Below are positions 9,804-19,796 of a stretch of 58,992 nucleotides of DNA, piece after piece. The stretch's first letter is position 1. Each line of letters starts with the position of its first letter. The notes under the pieces are model-generated. The model saw only the letters and a list, made by a program, of their open reading frames with translations, was not told the DNA's origin and did no database searches. The translations under genes were made by a program, and so were the position numbers. The DNA is from Propionibacteriaceae bacterium (GTDB lineage: Bacteria; Actinomycetota; Actinomycetes; Propionibacteriales; Propionibacteriaceae): the NCBI GenBank assembly GCA_031272505.1, contig JAISTQ010000022.1:1-58992 (forward strand), given 5' to 3'.

Positions 9804-9891
9804 TCGCTAACGCTCCCGCGTGTTTGACGCGCTCCAAATGCCTTCGGCATGTCGCGCGATGGATCCCCGAGCCTTCGGCTCGAGGATGACG
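9804..9891 (-). repeat. Structured dispersed repeat, copy A
   Basis: Read on the minus strand, the element starts CGTCATCCTCGAGCC and contains hairpin 1 (CGAGCC-GAA-GGCTCG), a spacer with GGGGATCC, then hairpin 2 (ATGCC-GAA-GGCAT), ending GGAGCGTTAGCGA. Length (88 bp) and layout match copies B and C although hairpin 2 differs in sequence. It is non-coding and no transposase is nearby. Confidence 0.65.
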
Positions 9892-9990
9892 GCCAGCGGG
9901 GTGCGGGGAGACTTGGGTTTCGGGCTGCCGGTCAGGTCTGGAATGACGGCGGTGGGGTGCGGGGAGAGTCCTCCTCCGGGCTGCATCGCC

Positions 9991-10076
9991 TTCGCTTCGC
10001 TCAGGCACTCTTTGTCCTCCGAAGGCGCAAGGCGCCCGTCGGACTGGATCCCCGAGCCTTCGGCTCGAGGATGACG
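9991..10076 (-). repeat. Structured dispersed repeat, copy B
   Basis: Minus-strand copy with hairpin 1 (CGAGCC-GAA-GGCTCG), GGGGATCCAGTCCGACGG, hairpin 2 (GGCGC-CTT-GCGCC) and the end TGAGCGAAGCGAA. It shares about 40 bp of extra flank with copy A on the hairpin-1 side (CCAGCGGGGTGC ... TTGGGTTTCGGGCTGC), so A and B probably arose by a local duplication. Confidence 0.7.
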
Positions 10077-10171
10077 CCAGCGGGGTGCCGATAGGTTGGG
10101 TTTCGGGCTGCGCTTGGAGCGAACACACTGAGCCTGGGCGAACGAAGTGAGTGAAGACCATTGCCGGAAAC

Positions 10172-10326
10172 AATTTCGTGGGGGTTTGGAGGAATTTCGT
10201 GGACATAGTGAGGCAGATTAGGCTGGGGTTGGCCGGGCATTGGTGCCTGTGTCCGGGGGCAACGCCCGCCCCCGAGCCCAACTATCGGGGAGCGTCCGCC
10301 CTCGGGCTCTCCTCAAAGGAGAAACT
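10172..10326 (+). promoter_or_regulatory. Promoter region and structured mRNA leader of the GH3 gene
   Basis: Two direct copies of AATTTCGTGG (10172-10181, 10193-10202) lie 21 bp apart. The second overlaps the -35 position of a possible promoter whose -10 box is TAGGCT (10219-10224). The implied leader of about 95 nt can form a 7-bp hairpin (10254-10260 with 10268-10274). It also has two mutually exclusive pairings: GAGCCC (10274-10279) with GGGCTC (10304-10309), or TCTCC (10308-10312) with the Shine-Dalgarno strand GGAGA (10318-10322). Such a layout could control translation. It matches no riboswitch class known to me. Confidence 0.45.
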
Positions 10327-13300
10327 ATGTCAACTTTTGACAATCAACGCACTCGGAAGGGGATGATCGTCGGTTTGATTACCATCGGTCTGATCTCTTC
10401 GAGTGCGCTCGCATTCACCACTACGGGAGGAGGCGTCGCCAGCGCCGATCCTCCGCTTCCGTATCAAGACGTCACGCTGCCGTTCAGTGTCCGTGCGGCA
10501 GACCTCGTCTCGCGGATGACCCGTGATGAGAAGATCCAACAGTTCCGCGCGGAGCGGCAGTATCAATCTGGCATCGCGCCCCGGATTGCCCGTCTCGGCG
10601 TCGAACCGTACAACTACTGGAATGAGGCCATGCACGGCGTCGCCCACGCCGGGCGCACCACTGGTGCCAACATCACCACCTTCAACATGGGTGGCTGGGC
10701 GACGGAGTTCCCGTCGCCGATCGCGATGGCCGCCTCCTGGGATCGGGATTTGATCGAAGCGGCTGGCGACATCGTCTCCACCGAAGGCCGCATCATGTCC
10801 AACTACAACAACACCAACTCCGAGGGCTATGCCCCGCACAAAGGTTTGACGTATTGGACGCCGACGATCAACATGGCGCGCGACCCGCGCTGGGGCCGCA
10901 CCGAGGAAACCTGGGGTGAGGACCCGTACCTGACCGGCAACATGGCCGGCGCCTACGCGGACGGCCTGCAAGGCCACGACGCCACCTATCTGAAGGTCGC
11001 CGCCACCCCGAAGCACTACTTCGCGAACAACTCCGAGAACGACCGCCGCTGGGCTTCCGAGGAAGTCTCCGAGCGCGAGATCCGCGAGTACTACACCTGG
11101 GCGTTCGCCGATTTGGCCGCCAACCACCAGACCCGCTCGCTGATGACGGCCTACAACGCCGTCAACGGGGTGCCGATGTCCGCCAGCGAGTACTCCTTGG
11201 AGACGTTGGCCCGGCGCACCTGGGGCTTCACCGGCACTGTGGTGTCCGACTGCGGCGCCGTCGGTGACGTGTACGCCTCCAACAAGCACGCTTTCGCCCC
11301 GGCCGAGCTGGGCCACGCGGCCAGCAACGCCGAAGCCGTCGCCTACACCTTGAAGGCGGGCACCGACCTCGCCTGCTCCGGCGGCGAGTACGCGCTTTCC
11401 GCGGGCTTCCCGACCAGCATCTCCAACGGCTACATCACCGACGAGGACATGGACGTCGCGCTCACCCGCGCCTTCACGCTGCGCATGGAGACCGGCGAGT
11501 TCGACCCAATCGAGACGGTTCCGTACCGTTCCGCCGCCGAATACAACACCGCCACCAATGAGACCGAGTGGAAGTCCTACCTGGAGACGCACAAGGACGA
11601 GGCCGAGAATGTTTCGGATCAATCCGTGGTGCTGCTCAAGAATGACACCCGCCAGGGCTCCACCAACAAGATGTTGCCAATCAAGGCCGCGAACTCGTCC
11701 AAGATCGTGATCCTCGGCCCGCAGGCCCAGATCTCGGTACACGGCAACTATTCGCCGACCCGCCGCATCTTCGAGACCCCGCCGGTGACCGCGATCACGA
11801 ATGCCGCCAAAGCCATTAACCCGGCGGCGGATGTGAAGTTCTACCCCGGCATCTCCGGCGATCCGAAGATCGGCAGCAGCACCCGTGGCGACTGGGCGCG
11901 CACCAAGCCAGCCATCGGCGGCACCGTCGGCGGCAGCTCCACCGCGATCCGCTTCCTCGACGCCTCAGACACTGAACTGGGCCGGGTGACCGTCCCGGAG
12001 ATCGTGCAGCAGCGCGACTTCATCGGCTGGACGGCGGGCACCAACAACCCGACCACTATCACCTCGAATAACTCCTGGGAGGGCTGGCTGGGCTTCACCA
12101 AGGAGATCCCGGTGGGTACCACCCAGATCGAGCTGCGGATGACGGGCGCTGCGGGTACCAACTACCTCACCGACGGCTACTTCGACCTGCGCGTCGATTC
12201 GCCGACCGGCGGCATCATGAGCACCATCCCGGGCATTGGCATCAGCTCTTCCAATGCCTATCAGCGGGCCGCCTACAATGGCCCGACCGGCGTGGAGCAG
12301 CACCTCTACTTCGTGTACCGCTCCGAGTTCTACCACACCACCTTGAACGAGGACATCGACTCGGACAACCCGGGCAACACCTGGGCGAACGAGGTGGCCA
12401 GCGCGGATGCCGTCATCGTCTATGTGGGCACGCTGTGCTCGAACAACCAGACGCAGCCGGTACTCGCCAACAACCCGGCCGACGGCCGTGAGGACGAGGA
12501 CCGCGCCTCCTACGAGCTGGCCCGCGCCCAAGGCGAGCTGGCTGCCGAGGCGGCCGCGTTGAACCCGAACACCGTGGTCTACATGGCCACCACCAACGCC
12601 GTCGACGTGACCTCATTCGTGGATCAGGCGAAGGCGCTGGTGTGGACGGCCTACAACGGCCAGTCGCAGTCTGAAGTCGCCGGGCGCATCCTGTTCGGCC
12701 AGGCGAACCCCACCGGCAAGCTGCCGGTCACCTGGTACAAGAACCTGGACGGCTACCAGAACATCTTCGACTACTCGCTGGCTCCGGTGGACGGCAAACT
12801 CGGCCGTACCTACCAGTACTACACCGGCGACGTCACCTTCCCGTTCGGCTACGGCTTGAGCTACTCGACGTACCAGTACTCGAACCTGCAGCTCGACACC
12901 TCCAGCCTGAACGTGAACGGCACGCTGACGGCCAGCGTGGATGTGAAGAACACCTCCACCGTCGACGGCAAGGAGACGGTCGAGTTGTATGTCTCCAGCC
13001 CGCTCGCCGCCGACCCGATGTATCCCGACATCCAGTTGAAGGGCTTCGAGAAGGTCCCGATTGCCGCCGGGCAGACGGTCAACGTCGCCATTGAGCTGAA
13101 GGGCGAAGACCTGTGGTTCTGGGATGACGTGGCGATGAAGGAGTACTACCCGCTGGGCACCTGGAACATCCTGGTCGGCCCGTCGAGTGACGCCGCCGCT
13201 GGCCTGACGAGCACCTTCCAGCTCCACGGCACCCTCACCCCGCGGGTGGAGACGGTGGCCACGGTGCCGGACGGCGTGCTGCTCAACCTGCAGACGCCTG

Positions 13301-15702
13301 GCAACGCCATCCACGCGAACCTGTCGGCGACCCGGAACGACCAGTCGTTCTATGATCTTGACGAGGTACAGGTCTCCTACACCAGCTCCAACCCGGCGGT
13401 CGCCGCGGTTTCCGGCTCTGGTGCGGTCACCCCGGTGGGGGTGGGCACCGCGGAGATCACCGCCACGGTTACCGCTGACGGCACCTCCGGCTCGTCCAGC
13501 TTCCCGGTCATCGTCCGCAATGGCCCGTTGGTCACCGAGTACAACTCGGCCACCACCACCATTGACGGCATCGACGTGAACTTCCCGGATCAGTGGGCGG
13601 ATTCCGCGCTCGCTCTGGGTGCTCCGGCCGGTTCGGGTGCGGGCGTCGCGCTGCAGGCTGAAGTCGTCCCGGCTGATCCGTCTGCCACCTATGTGTACTC
13701 GATCGCGATGGCCGAGGAGAACTCGGCAGGGGCCTCCATTGACGGCGCCGGCAAGCTGCACGCCACTGGCGAGGGCATCGTGCGGGTGACGGTGGTGGCC
13801 ACCTCCGGCTCCACCAAGGTCTCGCATACCGCGACCGTCCGCGTCGGCGACGCCCCGATTGACACCGCGGCGCTGGCCAAGCGCATCGACAACATCGAGA
13901 ACGCCATCGATTCGGATCTGCTCGTCGAGGAGAACTACACCGCCGATTCCTGGGAGGATCTGCAAGACGCGCTCGCCGCTGGCGAGGCCGCGTTGAGCGC
14001 CACCGACCAGGCCGTGGTGGATCAGGCGCTGGCGGACATCAACGCCGCCTACGCGAACCTGGTGCCGCGTGGTGACACCGCTCCGCTGGCCGCGCTGGTG
14101 GACGCTGTCGACGGCTTGGCTGACGCTGCCGCCACCTACACCCCGGCAAGCTGGGCGGATCTTGAGGATGCGATTGACGACGCCAAGGCTTTGATCGCGC
14201 ATCCGGAGAACGTCACCCAGCCGGTGGTGGATGCCGCGCTGGATGCCATCACCGACGCGCTGGCCGCTTTGGAGATCGCGGTGGTGAAGGCCTCGCTGAT
14301 CTCGCTGATCGACTCGGTGGACGCCCAGATTGCGGGCAACTCGCTGGTGCCGGGGAACTACACCTCGTCCAGTTGGTCCGCGTTGACGTCCGCGCTGACG
14401 GCGGCGAAGGCAGCCCGCGATTCGGCGACCGCCACCCAGGCGGACGTGGATACCGCGCAGGGCAACCTGCAGACGGCCGTGGCCGGCCTGACGACGCTCA
14501 CCGCCACCGATCAGCTCGCCTCGCTGGTGGACACCATCACCGCGATGGGCATGGCCGAGACCGACTACACCGCCGCTTCCTGGAACAACTACCAGGCGGC
14601 TTTGGCGGCGGCGCAGGCGTTGATCGCCACCCCGACCTCGCAGACGGCCATTGACGCCGCCCGCGATCAGTTGGCGCAGGCGATCGCGGCGCTGGTGCTC
14701 GATCCGAACCGCAACGCTCCCGCGGAGCTGGCGGCGATGGTGAACGCGGTTGACAAGCTGAAGGCCACCCAGGCTACCTACACGGCAGCCTCGTGGGCGG
14801 CTTTGGAGACGGCGCTCGCGCAGGCTCGCAGCGCGGTCAGCACCGGCACGAACGCGGATGCCGCCCAGGCGTTGACCCGCCTGGAGAACGCGGTTGCCGG
14901 GTTGCAGGCGCGGGCCAGCACCCAGGGGCTGCTCTCCACCATCGGTTCGGCGGAGGGCATCGACACCTCGATCTACTCGCCGGAAAGCGTCGCCGCGCTG
15001 GCTTCGGCGCTGACGGTGGCGCGGGCGCTGCTCGACGTCAATCCGGATTCGCTGACGGCCACGCAGATCAACAACGCGATCCAGACGGTGAACCAGGCGG
15101 TGGCCGGGCTGACGCCCAAGGAAGCCGCCCCGGTGGAGCCGGACAAGACCGCGTTGGCGGGCTCGCTGAGCACGTTGATCAAGAACACCGAGGCGATCAC
15201 CCCGTCGAAGTACACCGAGCTGTCCTATGCGAAGGTGGCCGCCGAGCTGGCGACCGCGAAGACGGTGTTGGCGAATCCGTCCGCCACCCCGGCGCAGTAT
15301 CAGGCCGCGATCACCGCGGTGGCGAACGCGATCCTGGCGCTGCAGGCCGCCGAGGTGGTGACGCCGACGCCGACGCCGACTGACGATAGCGACACCAAGA
15401 CCGCCCCGGTCACGGTGACCACCAAGTCCGTCACGGTTACCGGCAAGGCCTTCAAGAAGAAGACCAAGCCGAAGGTGACCGTCACCATCACGCTGTCCAG
15501 TGGCACCGCGGTGGGCAAGGTGACGCTCTATGTCGCGGGCAAGAAGGTGAAGTCCTTCAACGCCATCAAGGCGAAGACCACCGTCACGCTGCCGAAGAAG
15601 TACGCCAAGGCCATCAAGGTGAAGGCAAAGTACACGCCGAAGTCCGCCGCCTACGGCAAGGCCAAGACTTCCGCCACCAAGACCATCAAGGTCAAAAAGT
15701 AA
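10327..15702 (+). CDS. Secreted GH3-family glycosidase with FIVAR repeats and Lys-rich tail
   Basis: 1,791 residues from the ATG preceded by AAAGGAG. The signal peptide (RTRKG, then a hydrophobic run) probably ends at ASA before DPPL. The GH3 N-terminal barrel has YNYWNEAMHGVA, KHYFANNSENDRR and VVSDCGAV, whose Asp308 is the expected nucleophile. The Cys after it and the YNYWNEAMHG motif resemble beta-xylosidase/arabinofuranosidase-type GH3 enzymes. A carbohydrate-binding-like beta insert, the GH3 C-terminal domain, a fibronectin-III-like domain and bacterial Ig-like domains follow. Then come about seven FIVAR helical repeats (residues ~1180-1680), a TPTPTPT linker and a highly basic beta domain. 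The enzyme is probably exported and held at the wall to release sugars from plant or host glycans; substrate specificity is inferred only from motifs. There is no sortase motif. Confidence 0.88.
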   Translation: MSTFDNQRTRKGMIVGLITIGLISSSALAFTTTGGGVASADPPLPYQDVTLPFSVRAADLVSRMTRDEKIQQFRAERQYQSGIAPRIARLGVEPYNYWNEAMHGVAHAGRTTGANITTFNMGGWATEFPSPIAMAASWDRDLIEAAGDIVSTEGRIMSNYNNTNSEGYAPHKGLTYWTPTINMARDPRWGRTEETWGEDPYLTGNMAGAYADGLQGHDATYLKVAATPKHYFANNSENDRRWASEEVSEREIREYYTWAFADLAANHQTRSLMTAYNAVNGVPMSASEYSLETLARRTWGFTGTVVSDCGAVGDVYASNKHAFAPAELGHAASNAEAVAYTLKAGTDLACSGGEYALSAGFPTSISNGYITDEDMDVALTRAFTLRMETGEFDPIETVPYRSAAEYNTATNETEWKSYLETHKDEAENVSDQSVVLLKNDTRQGSTNKMLPIKAANSSKIVILGPQAQISVHGNYSPTRRIFETPPVTAITNAAKAINPAADVKFYPGISGDPKIGSSTRGDWARTKPAIGGTVGGSSTAIRFLDASDTELGRVTVPEIVQQRDFIGWTAGTNNPTTITSNNSWEGWLGFTKEIPVGTTQIELRMTGAAGTNYLTDGYFDLRVDSPTGGIMSTIPGIGISSSNAYQRAAYNGPTGVEQHLYFVYRSEFYHTTLNEDIDSDNPGNTWANEVASADAVIVYVGTLCSNNQTQPVLANNPADGREDEDRASYELARAQGELAAEAAALNPNTVVYMATTNAVDVTSFVDQAKALVWTAYNGQSQSEVAGRILFGQANPTGKLPVTWYKNLDGYQNIFDYSLAPVDGKLGRTYQYYTGDVTFPFGYGLSYSTYQYSNLQLDTSSLNVNGTLTASVDVKNTSTVDGKETVELYVSSPLAADPMYPDIQLKGFEKVPIAAGQTVNVAIELKGEDLWFWDDVAMKEYYPLGTWNILVGPSSDAAAGLTSTFQLHGTLTPRVETVATVPDGVLLNLQTPGNAIHANLSATRNDQSFYDLDEVQVSYTSSNPAVAAVSGSGAVTPVGVGTAEITATVTADGTSGSSSFPVIVRNGPLVTEYNSATTTIDGIDVNFPDQWADSALALGAPAGSGAGVALQAEVVPADPSATYVYSIAMAEENSAGASIDGAGKLHATGEGIVRVTVVATSGSTKVSHTATVRVGDAPIDTAALAKRIDNIENAIDSDLLVEENYTADSWEDLQDALAAGEAALSATDQAVVDQALADINAAYANLVPRGDTAPLAALVDAVDGLADAAATYTPASWADLEDAIDDAKALIAHPENVTQPVVDAALDAITDALAALEIAVVKASLISLIDSVDAQIAGNSLVPGNYTSSSWSALTSALTAAKAARDSATATQADVDTAQGNLQTAVAGLTTLTATDQLASLVDTITAMGMAETDYTAASWNNYQAALAAAQALIATPTSQTAIDAARDQLAQAIAALVLDPNRNAPAELAAMVNAVDKLKATQATYTAASWAALETALAQARSAVSTGTNADAAQALTRLENAVAGLQARASTQGLLSTIGSAEGIDTSIYSPESVAALASALTVARALLDVNPDSLTATQINNAIQTVNQAVAGLTPKEAAPVEPDKTALAGSLSTLIKNTEAITPSKYTELSYAKVAAELATAKTVLANPSATPAQYQAAITAVANAILALQAAEVVTPTPTPTDDSDTKTAPVTVTTKSVTVTGKAFKKKTKPKVTVTITLSSGTAVGKVTLYVAGKKVKSFNAIKAKTTVTLPKKYAKAIKVKAKYTPKSAAYGKAKTSATKTIKVKK

Positions 15703-15715
15703 CTCTTGAATAGCA

Positions 15716-15749
15716 GGGGGGTGACGGGTTCGCTCGTCACCCCTCTTTA
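15716..15749 (+). terminator. Rho-independent terminator between GH3 gene and glyA
   Basis: An 11-bp stem (15716-15726 with 15735-15745, one G-U pair) encloses an 8-nt loop and is followed by TTTA. It ends the GH3 transcript. It overlaps the stop codon of the convergent glyA gene and could act in both directions. Confidence 0.75.
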
Positions 15750-17168
15750 TACCTCTAATCCCGGATACAGCGGGAAGTCGGCGAGCAACTCCGCGCAGGC
15801 CGCCTTGGTGCGGGCGGCGACGCCGTCGGCGATGGTGTACTTCGCCTTGCTCGCCCCTTCCGGGCTGGTGTTTTTCAGCACCTCGACCATCAGGGCGGCG
15901 ACCGCGTCAAACTCCGCCTCGCCCAGGCCCCGGGTGGTCAACGCCGGGGTGCCGATCCGGATGCCGGAGGTATACCAGGCCCCGTTCGGATCGCGCGGGA
16001 TGGAGTTGCGGTTGGTGACGATGCCCGAATCCAGCAACGCCGATTCCGCCTGCCGCCCGCTCAGCCCGAAGCTGGTGGCCACATCGAGCAGCACCAGGTG
16101 GTTATCGGTGCCGCCGGTGACCAGCCGCACCCCGCGCTTGAGCAGCCCGTCGGCCAGTGCCTTCGCGTTGCGGGCCACCTGCTGGGCATACTCGCGGAAG
16201 GACGGCTGCCGCGCCTCGGCCAACGCCACCGCCTTGGCGGCCATCACATGCCCCAGCGGCCCGCCGAGCACCATCGGGCAGCCTTTGTCGACCGCGTCCT
16301 TGTATTCGTCATTGCACAGCACCAGCCCACCGCGCGGCCCGCGCAGCGACTTGTGCGTGGTGGTGGCCACCACCTGGGCGTGCGGCACCGGGTCCTCGTC
16401 GCCGGTGAACACCTTCCCGGCCACCAACCCGGCGAAATGCGCCATGTCCACGAACAGGGTGGCGCCCACCTCGTCGGCGATCTCGCGCATCTTGGCGAAG
16501 TTGATCCGGCGCGGATAGGCCGAATAGCCGGCCACCAGGATCAGCGGCTTGAACTCCTTGGCGGCTTGACGCAACTGGGCGTAATCGATCAGCTCGGTCG
16601 TCTCGTCGGTGCCATAGGAACGCTGGTGGAACATCTTTCCGGAGATATTCGGACGGAAACCGTGGGTGAGATGGCCCCCGACGTCCAGGCTCATCCCCAT
16701 CACCCGCTGCTTGGCGAACTCGAAACGCAAATCCTCCCAATCGGCTTCGGAAAGATCATTGACGGTCTTCGCGCCCAGGCGTGCCAGCGTCGGCGACTCC
16801 ACCCGGTGATTCAGGATCGCCCAATAGGCGACCAGATTGGCGTCGATGCCCGAGTGCGGCTGCGCGTAGGCGTGCGCGGCCCCGAACAGCTCGCGGGCGT
16901 GCTCGTCCGCCACCGATTCGACGGTGTCCACATTCCGGCAGCCGGCATAGAAGCGGTGCCCGGGCGTCCCCTCCGCGTATTTGTCGGAAAGCCAGTTCCC
17001 CATCGCCAACAGGGTAGGCAACGAGGCGTAGTTTTCCGACGCGATCAGCTTCAACGAGGCCCGCTGATCCGCCAACTCCTGGGCGATCGCGCCCGCCACC
17101 CGCGGCTCCACTGCGCCGATGAGCGACAGCGCCGAACCAAACACTTCCGATACCGAGATTTCTGCCAT
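15747..17168 (-). CDS. glyA: Serine hydroxymethyltransferase
   Basis: A 473-residue pyridoxal-phosphate enzyme that interconverts serine and glycine using tetrahydrofolate, supplying one-carbon units. Clear motifs are LIASENYAS near the N-terminus, the [14 protein letters not shown] loop, [12 protein letters not shown], and [15 protein letters not shown], whose Lys273 is the PLP lysine. It is about 50 residues longer than the E. coli enzyme because of an insert around residues 125-165, as in the longer bacterial GlyA form. Of several in-frame ATGs, the one giving [10 protein letters not shown] is chosen: it follows TAAACT by 7 nt and nothing resembles a ribosome binding site. It is divergent from the dihydrolipoamide dehydrogenase gene, and glycine cleavage is a natural link between the two. 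Confidence 0.95.
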   Translation of the reverse strand: MAEISVSEVFGSALSLIGAVEPRVAGAIAQELADQRASLKLIASENYASLPTLLAMGNWLSDKYAEGTPGHRFYAGCRNVDTVESVADEHARELFGAAHAYAQPHSGIDANLVAYWAILNHRVESPTLARLGAKTVNDLSEADWEDLRFEFAKQRVMGMSLDVGGHLTHGFRPNISGKMFHQRSYGTDETTELIDYAQLRQAAKEFKPLILVAGYSAYPRRINFAKMREIADEVGATLFVDMAHFAGLVAGKVFTGDEDPVPHAQVVATTTHKSLRGPRGGLVLCNDEYKDAVDKGCPMVLGGPLGHVMAAKAVALAEARQPSFREYAQQVARNAKALADGLLKRGVRLVTGGTDNHLVLLDVATSFGLSGRQAESALLDSGIVTNRNSIPRDPNGAWYTSGIRIGTPALTTRGLGEAEFDAVAALMVEVLKNTSPEGASKAKYTIADGVAARTKAACAELLADFPLYPGLEV

Positions 17169-17410
17169 GAGAGAGAGTTTAAGCCATTGCATCCCGCAAC
17201 CATTTCGATTTCATTGCCGAGCCCAAGCGGGACTCTTGAGCCCTGATCCACCGATTATCGGCGTATCGAACGGCACCAGACGGATGTGATGACAAGGCGA
17301 CGATACGAAAGCAGGCTGGACCGCCTGGTGAGTGTCGTCAACGATGTCAGCGCGTTCGGATGGGGTCGTTGGGTAGGCGAGAATCGGTGGATCAGGGTTA
17401 AACTGGAAAC

Positions 17411-18766
17411 GTGGATTACGACGTGATTGTGATTGGGGGCGGTCCGGGCGGCTATCTGGCGGCTGAGCGCCTGGGCCATGCGGGCAAGAAAGTGCTGCTC
17501 GCCGAAAAGGAGACGCTGGGAGGCACCTGCCTGAACGTCGGCTGCATCCCCACCAAGAGCCTGCTGAACTCGGCCAAGCTCTACGCCCACGCCCGCGACG
17601 CCGAGCCGTTCGGGGTGACCGCCACCGAAGTGAGCTTCGACTGGGCCAGGGTGCAGGCCTGGAAAGACCGGGTGGTGAAGACGCTGGTGGCTGGCGTCAC
17701 CGCCACCGAAAAGAAGGCGAAGGTGGAGGTCGTGAAGGCGGCCGCCACGCTGCTCGGGCCGGGCCAAGTCACCGTCGACGGGCAGACGTACTCCTGCGAG
17801 CATGTGATCATCGCCACCGGTTCCATCCCGGCTTCCCCGCCGATTCCAGGGCTGGCGGGCAATCCGGCGGTGGTGGATTCCACCGGCATGTTGGCCATTG
17901 ACCACGTCCCCGAGAAGCTGGCCGTGATCGGCGGCGGGGTGATCGGCGTGGAGTTCGCCTCGCTGTTCGCCGCCTTCGGGGCGCAGGTGGACGTCATCGA
18001 GATGCTCGACGAGATCATCCCGTTCATGGATGACGATCTTTCCGCCCTGCTGCGCAAGGGCATGTCCGCGGTGAACTTCCACCTCTCCGCCAAGGTGACG
18101 GCCATCGAGGGCAACACCGTGGTGTTTGAGAACGCCGCGGGCCAGCAACGCCTGGAGGCCGAGGTGATCCTGGAGGCCGTCGGTCGCCGTCCGCTGTTGG
18201 AAGGCTGGGGCGCGCAGGAAGCGGGGGTGGCCACCAACCGGCAGGGCGTGATCGTGGACGCCACCATGCGCACCAACCTGCCGAACGTCTGGGCGGTCGG
18301 TGACGTCACCGGCCGGGTGCCGCTCGCCCACGCGGCCTATCGGATGGCCGAGATCGCCGTCGCCCACATCCTCGATCCCGCCGCCGCCACCCAAGATGGG
18401 CAAATCTTCCGCCGCGAATCCGTCCCGTGGGCGGTGTACTCCATTCCGGAAGCCGCCGGCGTCGGATTGACGGAGGCGCAATGCGCCGAACAGGGGATTG
18501 ACGTGGTGGCCAAAACCGTCCCGCTCACCCTTTCGGGCCGCTTCATCGCCGAAAACGGGGTGCGCGCTCCCGGCGCCGTCAAACTGATTTCCGAACGCGA
18601 ATCCGGATTGGTGCGCGGCATTTTCATGGTCGGCCCCTACGCCCCCGAAACCATCTGGGGTGCCGCCACCACCTTGGAAACCGAACTCACCGTCGCCGAT
18701 CTGCGCCAAATCGTCTTCCCCCACCCCACCGTCTCCGAAGGCATCCGCGAAGCCGCCTGGGCCTAA
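17411..18766 (+). CDS. lpdA: Dihydrolipoamide dehydrogenase (E3/L-protein)
   Basis: A 451-residue FAD flavoprotein that reoxidises dihydrolipoyl groups with NAD+ for 2-oxoacid dehydrogenases or the glycine cleavage system. It begins with the FAD motif VIVIGGGPGG, carries the redox disulfide GGTCLNVGCIPTK (Cys40/Cys45), a second Rossmann motif LAVIGGGVIGVEFA, the FAD motif VWAVGDVTG, and the C-terminal FPHPTVSEGI with the catalytic His. The GTG start follows TAAACT by 6 nt, indicating a leaderless message. There is no lipoyl domain and no adjacent E1/E2 gene; the divergent glyA favours, but does not prove, a role as glycine cleavage L-protein. Mercuric or glutathione reductase is less likely because the specific N- and C-terminal features are missing. 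Confidence 0.92.
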   Translation: MDYDVIVIGGGPGGYLAAERLGHAGKKVLLAEKETLGGTCLNVGCIPTKSLLNSAKLYAHARDAEPFGVTATEVSFDWARVQAWKDRVVKTLVAGVTATEKKAKVEVVKAAATLLGPGQVTVDGQTYSCEHVIIATGSIPASPPIPGLAGNPAVVDSTGMLAIDHVPEKLAVIGGGVIGVEFASLFAAFGAQVDVIEMLDEIIPFMDDDLSALLRKGMSAVNFHLSAKVTAIEGNTVVFENAAGQQRLEAEVILEAVGRRPLLEGWGAQEAGVATNRQGVIVDATMRTNLPNVWAVGDVTGRVPLAHAAYRMAEIAVAHILDPAAATQDGQIFRRESVPWAVYSIPEAAGVGLTEAQCAEQGIDVVAKTVPLTLSGRFIAENGVRAPGAVKLISERESGLVRGIFMVGPYAPETIWGAATTLETELTVADLRQIVFPHPTVSEGIREAAWA

Positions 18767-18767
18767 G

Positions 18768-19796
18768 TTAAGGCATGGTGATCTCGGTGGTCGCGCCGAG
18801 GGCGGCGGCGCTGTGCCGGGCCAAGTTCGTCAAGGTGGGGGCGGTGGGCATACCGATTTCGGTGTAGCGGTCGGCGAGTGAAAAAAGCAGGGCTTGGATT
18901 TTGATCCAGGGGACGGGGGCGGCCAGTTGCGCGGAGAGCAGGGTGAGCAGCCGTTCGCGCACCGGAACGTCATTTGCGGTGAAGAGTTCGCCGGTGAGGT
19001 TGGGGACGTAGCGGCCATCCAAAGGGGCGGAGTCGATCTCGAAGGGCAGGCGGGCGTCCAGAATCGCGCGGAACTGCGGCACCCCTGGGCGCAACACCGT
19101 CGAGTGGAAGGGGATGTCGATGCCTTCGATCTCCAGGTAGGGCGGCATTCCCCGGTACGGCCGAGCGCGCGCGAACACCACCTCGCGCAGGCGGGCCAGG
19201 GCGGCTTTGGTGCCGGCGGCGACGAATTGGCGGCGCGGGATGTTGAAGTTGACGACCTCCAGCAGCTCCCCGCACTGCTCGGCAATCTCCGCCACGAATC
19301 CGGGCAGCGCCGCGTCGTCAACCCCAAAAAGCTCGGGGCACAGCGCCGCGAGCCGATAGTTGGTATCCCCAGTGGCGTCCCGAGGCACCAGATCGCGCAT
19401 CACCAGCCCGCGCTCCCAGCCGATCTGCAGGGTGTCGGGCAGCGTGGCCACTCCGGCATAGGCGGCCAGCGCGTTCAACTCGCCCAGCGACTGCCCGGCG
19501 AAATACGCCCGCTCGGGCAACGTGCCGGCTTTCCGCCGTTCACCCACCTGCGCGAAAGCCAACGCGCTCAAGGCCACCTGCGCGAACTGCGTCAGGTAGA
19601 GCAGCCCCAGCGGGTGCTGGACCGTCTCGCCGTCAAGCTGCAACTCGGGGGGATTGCCGCGCACGATGTGCAGCAGCGAGAAACCTAGCGCGTCACGGGT
19701 GTAGGTGTCCGCCTCCGCCCAGACGGCCGGGTCGCCGAACTGGTCCATGCCGTCGCGCTGCACCCCCTGGCCGGGGAAGACGATCGCCTCGCTCAT
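18768..19796 (-). CDS. Malonyl/acyl-CoA:ACP transferase-like protein (FAS-I MPT / trans-AT type)
   Basis: 342 residues. It starts with IVFPGQGVQ, has the nucleophile elbow AGQSLGELNALAAY (Ser103, with Gln in place of the usual His before it), NFNIPRRQFVAAG, and IDIPFHSTVLRPGV with the probable catalytic His231. These features match malonyl/palmitoyl transferase domains of type I fatty acid synthases and stand-alone trans-acting acyltransferases more than classical FabD. It starts within the rhomboid gene's stop through an ATGA overlap, so the two are co-translated. No ACP, ketosynthase or other FAS gene is nearby, so its carrier protein is unknown. The in-frame extension further upstream is out-of-frame rhomboid sequence and is not part of this protein. 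Confidence 0.78.
   Translation of the reverse strand: MSEAIVFPGQGVQRDGMDQFGDPAVWAEADTYTRDALGFSLLHIVRGNPPELQLDGETVQHPLGLLYLTQFAQVALSALAFAQVGERRKAGTLPERAYFAGQSLGELNALAAYAGVATLPDTLQIGWERGLVMRDLVPRDATGDTNYRLAALCPELFGVDDAALPGFVAEIAEQCGELLEVVNFNIPRRQFVAAGTKAALARLREVVFARARPYRGMPPYLEIEGIDIPFHSTVLRPGVPQFRAILDARLPFEIDSAPLDGRYVPNLTGELFTANDVPVRERLLTLLSAQLAAPVPWIKIQALLFSLADRYTEIGMPTAPTLTNLARHSAAALGATTEITMP

Noticed and set aside
10330-14202. Long minus-strand frames opposite the GH3 gene
   Set aside because: Composition (Gly/Val/Arg-rich, no motifs) and full overlap with a clearly coding gene mark them as shadows.
17411-18766. Mercuric reductase instead of dihydrolipoamide dehydrogenase
   Set aside because: There is no N-terminal metal-binding domain and no C-terminal Cys pair; length and motifs are those of E3.
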